Positions 36,115 through 46,499 of a stretch of DNA of 64,000 nt are shown piece after piece (within the stretch, counting starts at the first letter, position 1; every line of letters begins with the position of its first letter). The DNA is from Ignelater luminosus (taxonomy: Eukaryota; Arthropoda; Insecta; Coleoptera; Elateridae). The stretch spans positions 167,394 to 231,393 of the forward strand of contig VTPC01000494.1 of NCBI GenBank assembly GCA_011009095.1. The letters run 5' to 3'. The position numbers and the translations under genes are program-made. The notes beneath the pieces were generated by a model. That model had not been told where the DNA came from and did no database searches. It worked only from the letters and a program-made list of their open reading frames with translations.

Positions 36115-37397
36115 ATTATAACTACCTGTAAATACCGCAAATATAGTAATACCTATATTTGGCAAGTGTAGTTGCAGATAGGTTTCATGGTAATAGTGTC
36201 GATGCTAATGTTTTCTGCTACTTTTATAACTATTACTTCAAGATTTATTTTCAACCGATGTTTCAAATGCGTTTAGTATACTTTATCACTCCCGATTTTA
36301 TACGGAATGCTAAATAAGAGTTCGTCAATATTTTCTATTGTTTAGTCATCTCATCTTTACAATCACTTCCTTTATTGTGTTGTCAAAATCCTCTTACACA
36401 TTTGCTGATATATAATTTCTTATTCACACTAATTTATCCCCTTTCTGCTACAGTTGCATCATCAAGGCCCATTCACTGAATGACAAAATTATAATTAACC
36501 CAATATAAAAGAAAGATTCTCCCCTAGATTGCGTTATCCCATGATAATCAAGAGAAGGGAATTTTAATAACGCTATTCACGCACACTGAAGCATTTAAAG
36601 AGATTTAATTTCTTATCTTTCCTTGTCACCTAGCAACACCATCATCAAAAGCTTCCCTATTGTCCATCCTCATGACGAACGCCGATTTTTATCCCTTCAA
36701 CGGAACTTCATTTTATTTTTCAATCCTTGTTTTCGAATTTAAAATTATGCATTTTCAATAAGAATTTATTTAAAAAACGTTTTTGTTCGAAACGAGAAAA
36801 AAATATTTATCTTCTTGCCAGCATTAATTTTTCACAAATAAAACAAACAAGTATTAAATTAAATTTGCACCTTCCTTTCTGTTTTACGGTGAAGCCATAA
36901 AAATCCGATTTTCACCCCGTCACACAGCTTTATAAATATTCATAAAAATACGTGAATATTTTTTTCAAAGGCGAACAACTATAACATTCCTCGTTAAATT
37001 TCTGCTTTCAAAACTCGCTTTTTTTCAAGTGTTTTTTTTTTAATACGCTTAGACGCATCTCGTATAATGAATATTAAAAAGGCCGAGCTGCTAGTACAGA
37101 TTAAAAATGGACTGTGCTAAATAAAAACGTTAATTATGTTAATGGAAATTGAGCTTTGGGGAAACTTAGGGCAAGATTATTTTTTAATTTGTTTGTTACA
37201 CATTCTTGTTGATTTTAAATTTCATCTATAGATTAACACAAATATGTAATATTAAAATGCCTGAAAATATTTTTTGAATATGAAAGCAAACTAACTTGCA
37301 TAATCTTCACTTTCATCACGATTAAGTTGATTCTAGTCATCATAAACTCTCTTTAAGACGCCAAACAGACGATGAATATTCAAATGAACTAAACTCA
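36115..37397. other. AT-rich spacer between direct repeats
   Basis: No gene or named repeat seen. Confidence 0.4.
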
Positions 37398-37819
37398 ATT
37401 GGAAAAAACACAAAATCTCATAGAAGATTAAAAGATATTTGTTCACATAAACGCCAATCAAAGCTGATACTAATCGTTTCGTTAGGAATAGATTTTCAGT
37501 ATGAAACTGAAATATTTAAAAATTCAATTAATTAGATAAATTTAGATTCTTTTGCATTATTTCATACAAATGCAGACTTTATCAATAGAAATATTAAAAA
37601 TATTTAAGTAAGCAAAAAACTGTGGCAAGACACAACAAAGTCTTTAAAGGGCAGCTTAGATAAAGTAGGCTGTCATCCAGCAGGCTTAAATATTTCTTGT
37701 TAAAATTATAAACTAATTTTAAACAATGATACCAATTCACTTGCATCTGACGTTAGTTTTATAATTTTTCAGGATAAACTATTTTCAAATTAGATCGTTT
37801 AGTTTTTATTATAAATTTT
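37398..37819 (+). repeat. direct repeat, copy 2
   Basis: Second copy of 35,721-36,114, 1,677 bp downstream and slightly longer. It ends about 130 bp before the mariner inverted repeat. Confidence 0.85.
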
Positions 37820-37949
37820 CAAAAACTGAAATCTTGACCTTTTATCATAATTTTTATGTAATCTTGTATAAGTGCAAATTATAACAAGTGAAAATTCAAG
37901 CATGATCATGACATAATTAAAAAAAAATTTGATCTCGATTATCTCAAAT

Positions 37950-39176
37950 CGACGGTGGTCTGAAAAGTTTCCGACCTAACAAAGATACAAGACATTTTTT
38001 CTGAAAATTTTTTTTTATTTTTTAACATAGTCTCCTTGTAACTCGACACACTTCTCCCAGCGATGCTCTCATCTCTGTAACCCGTCCACATAGTACTCGG
38101 CATTTTTCTCTGCAAAATAATTGTTCACGAAGGTGATTGCCTCTTCATTTGACGAAAATCTTTGTCCTCCGAGCGCAATTTTTAGATAAGGTAACAAAAA
38201 GAAGTCGCTTGAGGCTAGATCTGGTGAGTAAGGCAGATGGTCAAGCAGTTCAAACCGTAATTCCTGGATTTTCGCCATGGCAACCGCTGAGGTGCGGTGC
38301 GTTGTCTTGGTGAAGCAGGATGATGCATAGTATGCTCCTGTAATGATTTTTCCTTTTTGAAGATAATCGATTAAAATAACTCCATGACTATCCCAAAAAA
38401 CAGTCGCCATCACTTTCCCAGCCGAAAAAACAGTTTTTGCTTTTTTTGGAGCCGGTTCCCCCTTTGCAGTCCACTGTTTGGACTGTATTTTTGTTTCGGG
38501 CGTATAATGGTGTATCCAAGTTTCATCTACAGTAATTAATCGGCGCCAAAACTCGGATTTATTTCGCCTAAACTGCGCCAAAAGAGCGTTGGAAATATTC
38601 ATTCGAACACGTTTTTGCTCTAACGTGAGCAAACGCGGCACCCAACGCGCGGACAGCTTTCTCATGCCTAAATGTTGATTTAATATGTGACAAACACGTT
38701 CTTTTGACATGTTCATAACCTCTGCTATCTCTCTCACTTTAATTCGGCGGTCGTCTAGCACCATTTGGTGAACTTTGGCGATGTTTTCGTCGGTAGTTGC
38801 AGTTTTTGGACGTCCCGAACGTTCATCGTCTCCCAAGCTCTTACGGCCGCGTTTAAATTCAGCACCCCAAAAGTTCACTGTGGTAAATGATGGTGCAGAG
38901 TCCTCATACACAGAATCCAACTCATCTTTTATTTGCGAAGGTGTATTGCCTTTCAAAAACAAATATTTAATGACAGCTCGATACTCGATTTTGTCCATTT
39001 TCACAAAAAAACTCACATCAACTCACTCAAACGACTGTTACATAAAAACTGCGCGTCCAAAATGGCTGAAACTTTGGTGAGTAACTGTCAACAGATGAAC
39101 AACAAAATTCAGTAGCTTTTATTTACGAGTGCTGCCATCTTCACGTTGAGGTCGGAAACTTTTCAGACCACCCTCG
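37950..39176 (-). mobile_element. mariner element A, nearly complete
   Basis: The ends are near-perfect inverted repeats of about 30 bp beginning CGAGGGTGGTCTGAAAAGTT. The left copy (37,950) has CGACGG and lacks one base later. TA follows the right end at 39,177-39,178; the left TA has mutated. The 1,227-bp length is about 60 bp short of a full mariner because of an internal deletion. The spread of differences between the ends is small, so it is fairly young. Confidence 0.93.
38015..39016 (-). pseudogene. mariner A transposase, deleted and truncated
   Basis: Cut-and-paste transposase. MDKIEYRAVIKYLFLKGNTP begins at 38,998; the six codons before it (from 39,016) are probably not used. The two helix-turn-helix domains are intact up to RWVPRLLTLEQKR. 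The first catalytic Asp is in ITVDETWIHHY (about 38,525). After GAYYAS about 20 codons are missing, and the second Asp (HQDNAP) is out of frame, so the frame reads FTKTTHRTS instead. The third Asp block (YSPDLASSDFF) is in frame again. A Trp-to-stop change (TGA at 38,069-38,071) removes the last 17 or so residues; the ancestral stop is at 38,015-38,017. Inactive by three independent lesions. Confidence 0.92.
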
Positions 39177-40094
39177 TAGTATTCATGTATAATGTGTCCT
39201 GTTAAATTACGGGTACATGGCAACAGCCCAACAGACAGAATGTACGAATTCAGAAACGAAATCTGAAGGTAGTAATTGAGAGCAGATTTTGCTACGTTCT
39301 CGATATTTATAATTCTCTAATGCGTTTCCAAAGCAAGAATGGTCAATGTTTTTCAGGTCAAAAACCAATAAAAATGTTTATTTAAGTAAATGATAAATAC
39401 TCCTTGTGCAAGGACTGTTCTAACCTAATAAATAATGAAATCAATTTTGTAGTTATCTAAAAATTTAGTAGCATTCTTACAGTATTTTAGGAGAAGAGGT
39501 TGAAGGTATTTTTTTTATTTTTATTAGTTTACACGTTATTGTTGCTTGGCGGAAATATTACTATATACTCCATCTCGTTTCTATAATTCCTGCTAAATTA
39601 TTGTCGTGTTGGTAACAATACCTTTTAAACACTAGAGCTTTTAATTGAGAAATGTTGGTAGTATCAAACAGATTATTTGTTTTTATTTGAAATCAGCAGA
39701 GGTTAGATTGTCATTTAAAACAAAAAAACATGTCCGAGTTGCACTCTAGAAAAAGAAGAAATCTTTTAGATGCCAAATTAAATAGATCAGTTTTTAAATG
39801 CCAAGCACAATTTTTAGAATCAAAACCCCAAATGCCACTCAAACAGCAATATTCGAAAAAGAAAAGGAGCATTTGGTTTAATAACTATTATTTAAGGAAA
39901 GAATGAACAAGGGAAATTTTCAATAGGTTAGTTAAGATTAGGGAAAATATGTACTTTAAATAGCTTACTAGAACACGTTAAAACAAAAGTAAACTATGCT
40001 GAATCTAGAGCATTACTATATACCATAAAATTATTTTGAATATTGGCTTTCGGTACAAAAAATAAATAACAGAAAAATTGTCAACAACAATATA
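39177..40094. other. AT-rich spacer between mariners
   Basis: Nothing recognised; TA at 40,093-40,094 is the left target duplication of mariner B. Confidence 0.4.
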
Positions 40095-41411
40095 CGAGGT
40101 CTGTTCAAAAAGTATCGCGAATTTTGTGTTTTTTCAAAAACTATTTATTTATTCATGAATATCTATTTTGTCCCCTTCAAAGTAATCCCCATCAGATATT
40201 ATACACTTGTGCCAACGTTTTTTCCAATCCTCGAAGCACTTCAAAAAATCTTTTTTGTGATCTTGTTCAGCTCCTCCTTCGATGCCGTCTTTATCTCCTC
40301 AATCATAGCGTAGCGTCGTTCTTTCATGGGCCTCTTCAGTTTCGGGAACAAGCAAAAGTCACAGGGGGCCAGGTCTGGGGAATACGGTGGCTGCGGCATC
40401 GTTAGTGTGTTGTTTTTGGCCAAACATTCGCGCACAAGCAACGATGTGTCAGCAGGGGCTTTATCATGGTGCAAAAGCCAATTTTTGTTCTTCCACAAAT
40501 CCGGGCGTTTCTGGTGGATTGCTTCGCGCAAATTGCGCATAACTTGCAGGTAATATTCCTTATTGACCGTTCTACCCTGTGGCAAAAACTCATGATGCAC
40601 CACGCCCCTGCAATCGAAGAAAACTGTAAGCAAAACCTTCACATTAGACCGAACTTGACACGTTTTTTCGGTCTTGGCTCCTGCGGCAGCTTCCATTGGA
40701 ATGATTGAGCTTTGGTTTCCACGTCATAACCATAAACCCATGATTCGTCACCAGTTATGACTCTCTGGAGCAAATTTGGGTCGTCGCGGACAGTTCAACA
40801 GCTCCTTAGAAATGTTAATGCGATGCTGTTTTTGGTCGAAATTGAGCAATGTTGGTACGAATTTCGCGGCGACCCGTCTCATGCCCAAATCATTGGTAAA
40901 AATCGAATGGCACGAGCCAATCGATATGTTTAGGTCCTCAGCAACTTCTCTAACGATGATTCGACGATTGGCCAATACTATTTTCTTCACTTCATTAATG
41001 TTTTCATCTGTTGTTGACGTGCTCGGGCGTCCGACACGCTCTTCGTCGTTCACATCTTCTCGGCCCTCTGAGAACATTTTGTACCACCGATAAACGTTGC
41101 TTCGGTTCAAGGTAGCTTCACCATATGCCACAGTCAACATTCGGAATGCGTCCGCGCACTTAATTTTGTTTTTCACCCTAAATTTGATACAGATTCTTTG
41201 ATGCATTTTTAGAATAGGCAAAAATCGAAGACGAGCCAAAACACGTCCAAGCAAAACAGCTGTCAAAAATTAACTGAACATTCAAAATGGCCGAACTTGT
41301 CGGCATAAGTGAGGGACATGAGTACCAACATAACGCCACAAAAAAATCGAAAATCTAATATACGTAACCCGCGGAAATTCAAGATTCGCGATACTTTTTG
41401 AACAGACCTCG
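40095..41411 (-). mobile_element. mariner element B, complete with TIRs and TA target duplication
   Basis: 1,317 bp bounded by 28-bp perfect inverted repeats starting CGAGGTCTGTTCAAAAAGTA and flanked on both sides by TA (40,093-40,094 and 41,412-41,413). Different in TIR and protein sequence from mariner A, so a separate lineage. Untranslated ends of about 55 bp at the 3' side and 200 bp at the 5' side. Confidence 0.95.
40149..41206 (-). pseudogene. mariner B transposase, two frameshifts
   Basis: The start chosen is the Met of MHQRICIKFRVKNK (41,206), which begins the conserved N-terminal helix; the 20 upstream codons are out of family. Helix-turn-helix domains run to FVPTLLNFDQKQHRINISKE. 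Near 40,795 the frame shifts; VITGDESWVYGYD (first Asp) lies in the second frame, and near 40,685 it shifts again into QVRSNVKVLLTVFFD. The second Asp is in LLHHDKAPADTS and the third in YSPDLAPCDF, with 34 residues between them, the D34D spacing of mariners. The frame closes at TAA 40,149-40,151. The three catalytic residues survive, but the protein cannot be made. Confidence 0.93.
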
Positions 41412-41413
41412 TA

Positions 41414-42065
41414 TCATTAAAGCAAAAATCAGATTCCTTTGGAAATATCTTCAATATCTAAAGTTTCATAAAAAATTTCAAACTCTGATGAAGACCTGGC
41501 TGGAAATAAACCACAATCTTCTTCTTTATGTGCTAACTGAAGTTTACGTCGGAATCTATTCCAATTCTATTTCTTCCTGGAAGCTATCCAATTTCCAGTA
41601 CACTGCAGCCTGTTAGCTTATTGCGCTGCTCCCACTAGAGTATTGTTGTTCTTTGGTTTGCTGTTAATTAATTAGTCATATAGTATTTAACTGATATGTT
41701 TAATCTAAATCTAACTAAACTAACTTGAAATTTTTTTTCATTCAAAAATGTTTTAATATTTTAAAGTTACCTTTGTTATTTGTTTATTATTTGGAATAGA
41801 AATTTATTGTTCGTGTTCATTACTTTAATATGAATCGCAATAAAAATGATTTCCACATAAAAACAAATTTATGACATTTTAACACAACATAACACCAACA
41901 TAAATAAGCTTGGGGTATAACAGTGCATCCAATTAAAACCCTAGAAATTTGAAATGGATTGGAATTATAGAAATGAGACAGGATATAGTATGCTTACTAT
42001 CAAAAACTTCTATCAGTAGTCAAGATATTCCAATAATTTAATTCTACAACAAACATAGATCCACT
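41414..42065. other. AT-rich spacer, nothing recognised
   Basis: Between mariner B and the piggyBac element. No gene seen. Confidence 0.4.
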
Positions 42066-44101
42066 TTAACCCTCGCAATACCAAGAGAGGAACGTTTTGT
42101 GCACACGGCTACGAAATTTTAAAATTATTCTATTTTTTTAATAGAGGTAAATTCTGAAAAAGTTTGTATTTGTCATTTAAAGTTTCTTGTAACATTTAGT
42201 AGCAATAGTTTGATAAAGCAGCTCCAGAACTACTTTTAATCTAACAAAATAGACAGATGGGCGCAAAATAACTCCTCCTTGGTAATTCATTTAACTATTA
42301 CGTAACATCGCTTTGATCGTTTATCTGGCAGTAGCGGCACTATTTAACAGGTAGTTGCCTGTATTACCAACTGCAGCAACCTGTATGATTGACTTACTGA
42401 CATTTGTAAAATATTGGACATTATTATTGTTAAGATATAGAATTAGAGGAAAAACTGTTAAAATCTGATGATGATTTTGAGGCAGATGAAATAAAGGATA
42501 ATTCCCAAGCAAGTAAAACAGAAAATGAGGAAATTATGCACGAAGAGGTTACCAGTAACTCGGATGATCCAAGTGACAGTCAAAATTTTATTTTATTTTT
42601 TTTCGAAACGGAAAAAGAAAAGGAAGAATTAGAGGTAACTACTATGTTACAAATACAGATAGAATGTACTTTTCTGCATAATAAAGCTTTGTTGCATAAT
42701 ACAGTATTAAAAGAAAAGCCGACACGTTTCAAGCACAACAGAATGTTTCAAAAAGTTTATTTCTGATGAGGTAGTACAGATTATACTCAAACACCCAAAT
42801 AAAAAAGCAAAACTCTCCAAAATACAAGAAACCAATATCTCAGAATTTACTGCCTATGCAGGATCTACTACTTGATGGGCGCTAACTATGACTGCAGAAT
42901 TTCAGTATATCGAACTTTCATTCAAATTTGTATGGAAAAACCTATCGTATTGAAGCTTTGAACAGAACAAGATTTACACAACTGTCGAATATAATTCGTT
43001 TCGATAATGAATTGACTAGGAGAGACAGGAAGATAAATTTGCCGCAACACCTGAAATGTTTCAAAAAATTAACGAGCAACTACCATTATGTATGCTCCGG
43101 GTTCTCACGCGGCAATAGACGAAATGTTGACTTTATTTAGAGGAAGATGTCCATTTAAAGTTGTCATAAAACAAAAACCTGGTAAATATGGAATACTTAT
43201 TAGAATGTTGACAGATGCTGAGACCAGGCATGTTCTATCAATGGAACCTTACGCTGGTAAAAATGAAACTATGTGAAATAAGCCAGCAGATGTTAAGATT
43301 CAACCAATAGACCTGCCAGGTCGTAATGTGAAAACCCACAGGTACTACATTGCAATAGATTTGGCGGAAGAGCTCAGGAAGAATCACAGACTTACTTTAC
43401 TTGGTACATTGCAAGCCAACGGAAAGGGCATACCAAACGGACTAAAAAACCCTTCTGGACGTAAACTGTATTCTATTAAATTTGCATTTCTAAAACCTGA
43501 AATAGGAAAACCTTTACTAACTTTGATTTCATACATCTCCAGGGAAGAACCAAAAAAGAATTTGCTCATGTTGTCTATTTAACAATACGACGCGCATGTG
43601 GACCAAATGGTACGCAAATATTCAACTAAAAGGTCTACTAGAGAATAACCCCAATCTGTCTTTTACATTCTTATTGACATTGCAGCATTGAAGGCACATA
43701 CAACATTTATTTTGAATAGGCCCGAATGGAACAAAACCAAAGCCTATAGAAGACGCGTATTTTTGAGAGAATTAGGAACGGAATTTGAAAATCGAGCAAT
43801 GACTATTATCGGACTCTCGAAATCAGTTATTACGGCAATGAAAAATATTCTAAATAAGAAAATCAAAGTGGAAAAGTCGCAGGTCTTATCTGAAACCAGT
43901 GAAAGTGGCAGAGTGCGTTGTCATTGGGGGTCGTCAAATATGATTTTACCACAAGTTCCTTTCGTTTACGAAGTTATCGAGGCACATGAAAAACAGGTTT
44001 CTTTCAGCTATTTTGTTACGGATATCTAGTGGGATGTGTTGACAGAACCTGAGGGTACTTAGAGAATAAAAAAATCTCCGAGTGTGTGGCTCGTGGGTTA
44101 A
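42066..44101 (+). mobile_element. piggyBac-like element flanked by TTAA
   Basis: TTAA at 42,066-42,069 and 44,098-44,101 flank a 2,028-bp element whose ends start CCC (left CCCTCGCAATACC, right read outward CCCACGAGCCACA), as expected for piggyBac. The transposase remnant lies between them in the plus orientation. The inverted repeats are short and diverged. Confidence 0.85.
42435..44029 (+). pseudogene. piggyBac-like transposase (DDE_Tnp_1_7), inactive
   Basis: In order: an acidic N-terminal tail (LLKSDDDFEADE, from 42,435), a region around FTQLSNIIRFDNELTRRDRK (42,970-43,030), then the catalytic core APGSHAAIDEMLTLFRGRCP (first Asp codon 43,118-43,120). Next come YGILIRMLTDAETRHVLSME, VKTHRYYIAIDLAEELRKNH, where the second catalytic Asp of the usual DNWFTS-type block is His (codon 43,337-43,339), and HVDQMVRKYST with the third Asp. 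The C-terminal part ends YRRRVFLRELG and beyond. At least four frame changes or stops (for example TGA at 43,274-43,276) interrupt it. No Cys-rich C-terminal domain was found. Confidence 0.9.
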
Positions 44102-44845
44102 TTCTAACTAGAAGGAAAATTAATGTTCAATAAACATTTTGTCGCAGAAGCGTGCAGGGATCAATGATCAATCCGGCCGCAGTCTGCGTCAAGAAGTTTA
44201 CGACAATTGGAGTCCAAGTCGGGTGGAGTGCATCACGGAAATTTTATACCAATTCGTATTAGGATAAGGTATTTTTAATCTAATTATTTCTTGTTTGTTA
44301 TTTCCTTTTTTGGAAAAGAAAGAAATTAATTAATATAACTAATAAAAGCCTTAGAAGGTAAAATTTCCCAAATACAGAATACCCGTATGTATAGCTACAT
44401 TTAGGAATCTAACTTTATCGAAGTAACTTCATTGTTATTGTTAAACAGAAGCCTTTGATACCCTTTCTTTTCTTTCTAAGATACATAATACAGAAATTAA
44501 GGTATTGCATTTTATTAGCGTAAAATCAGTTAGTAGTTAGAACTTTGTGATTTTGTCATTAAAAAGTTTTAGTCAAAAAATCTTTTCTTTTGGTGTTATA
44601 AGATACGCTGTTTAACTTTTATTTTGCTGCTATTGTGATGAACTGTAATAATTTAATAATCATATGTTCAGGAATTTTTCTTTACATATATTTTTATTTT
44701 GGCTTTGTTCAAATTACTGTGCTCACTTAAACGCAACGTTTTTCTTATTTATTAATAAATCGTTGACTGTCAACCTATTTTAGTATTTTATTGGTGTACT
44801 GTTCCTTTTGAATATTCTAGGCTGAGATTAAATACGTGTATTTTT
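44102..44845. other. AT-rich spacer, nothing recognised
   Basis: No gene seen. Confidence 0.4.
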
Positions 44846-45297
44846 AAAGTTAATGTACAAATACTGTAAACCAGATCCTTGGACCAGTATTGATGTGCTG
44901 AATAAGCAGTTACAAAAACTTTAGATTCAATACTCGAGTCGGGAATGACCAATGACCAGTAGATCATTTCTGTGTAAATTTATAGCCTTTTCTGGTTTAA
45001 CGGATCTAATAAGATCTTAAGATAGTTTAAGCTTTTCTGGTAAGTTAAAAAGTGTTCATTGCTATCAGGGTGCGGAACCACACCAGCGAATGTAATGACC
45101 TTAACTTGGTTTCTGGCGTCCACATCGATTGAGACAATTTTAAGTACTAAGTGAGATTCTGACATCAAGCTTCTAATTTAATTTGTGGTAAGTTATTTGT
45201 AAACCCCTCCCATCTCCGACGTTAAAGCTGCTCCGAGCGCAACCCACTTTTAGATCTACACGAGCCTAGGCCACTTTTCTTGGTTTTGCCCGTAACA
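44846..45297 (-). repeat. decayed coding repeat, copy 2
   Basis: Homologue of 30,019-30,525 in the same orientation. The minus-strand frame 44,980-45,168 reads VSIDVDARNQVKVITFAGVV, then NEHFLTYQKSLNYL, matching copy 1 at the protein level. No domain recognised. Confidence 0.65.
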
Positions 45298-46499
45298 AGT
45301 GTCTGGATTACTACCTCCACTAATGTTAAATTGTAAGAATGTTAAAGATCATCTTGAAAAAATTAAAACTTTGGGAAAAAGCAAACCCTAAGGTAATAGT
45401 GGCCTGTCTAGTAGGTGAATAAAAGGGTACAGAAAATTCCATTAACCGGATAATCAATAGCGTCTTTAATACAGTCATTTTTGTAGAAATATTAAAAGTC
45501 TAGTAAAAGGGTAACAGTCTGAAGAATGCCCTGAAGATAGTGTAAAGCATAAGTATGGTACTCACGCTGCCGCCGTCGCCGCCGGGGAGAAACCAAAGTA
45601 CTTACCGCAAACAAAAAAGTGGTAAATGTCATTTCTCTTTGAAAGCACAAAACAGTAAGTGTTTTTTGTCGGAAGATTTAAGAAGAAAACTCGACTTTGA
45701 TTCTGTTTATCAAGATATTGTTTCTATTAATTCAAGCCTAAGCAATTCTCAAATTGGCGAAATTCAATATTACTGAAAAGAAGAACAACAAAAATTGAGC
45801 AAATTGTGCCTCATCATGTAATGCGTCGGAGTGTTTCACGACAAACTAATAATTCTTGCTCATAACTCTTTAAAATTCTAAAGATGTGGATTGTCTTGAA
45901 TATAAAAACATAATGGCGTAAGGTCTTTGGCTACCCGACCACTTAAATACTCTATGTTTATTCTGACGTTGTGCAGAGTTGATTTGTCTTGCTGAGAATA
46001 TACCTTTACGTAATCGAACTAGAAGAAATTTGTCCAGAAAGTTTCGTATATTCTCTGACAAAAGTTGATAATATCCTGCTTGGTTTAAAAACTTCCATTT
46101 ATAATGGCCTTCTTAACATACTGCCTAAAATTCTCCACCAAGCGTTTAAACCATATCTCAGTTGAAATGTGCTTAGTCGTGGATTTTCTTTGATCAATCT
46201 ACACTTTGATAAATTTACACTCATTCAATCAACAAATCTTTTCGTGGATTTTTGATTTCTAAAATGCTTTATCACCGAGATTTCCTTGTATTCGTGCAAA
46301 ATTTTGTGATTTTGTACTTTCTCTATCTGGAAAAGGTTCACAATACATACACACTGCAGGCATTCCAAGTAGATTAGTAACATAGCAGTCAATTTTCCAT
46401 AATTCATTTCTGCGAATACTTCACTTAAAAGTAGTATAGTCATCATCATCGCCAAACAATTTCAAGAATTAAGCGTTGTAAGGGTTTTAAAATCCATTT
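45298..46499. other. unassigned sequence with short frames
   Basis: A GCC-rich cluster at 45,567-45,588 opens a 73-codon plus frame (45,555-45,776) of unknown nature. On its minus strand the same spot reads a purine-rich segment followed by GTGAGT, a possible splice donor. Minus frames at 45,870-46,061 and 46,225-46,455 look like pieces of an old element (GLNAWWRILGSML) but no family could be named. Confidence 0.3.

Noticed and set aside
38775..39115. Plus-strand frames over mariner A
   Set aside because: Antisense to the transposase N-terminus and TIR region.
40124..41093. Plus-strand frames over mariner B
   Set aside because: Antisense to the transposase.
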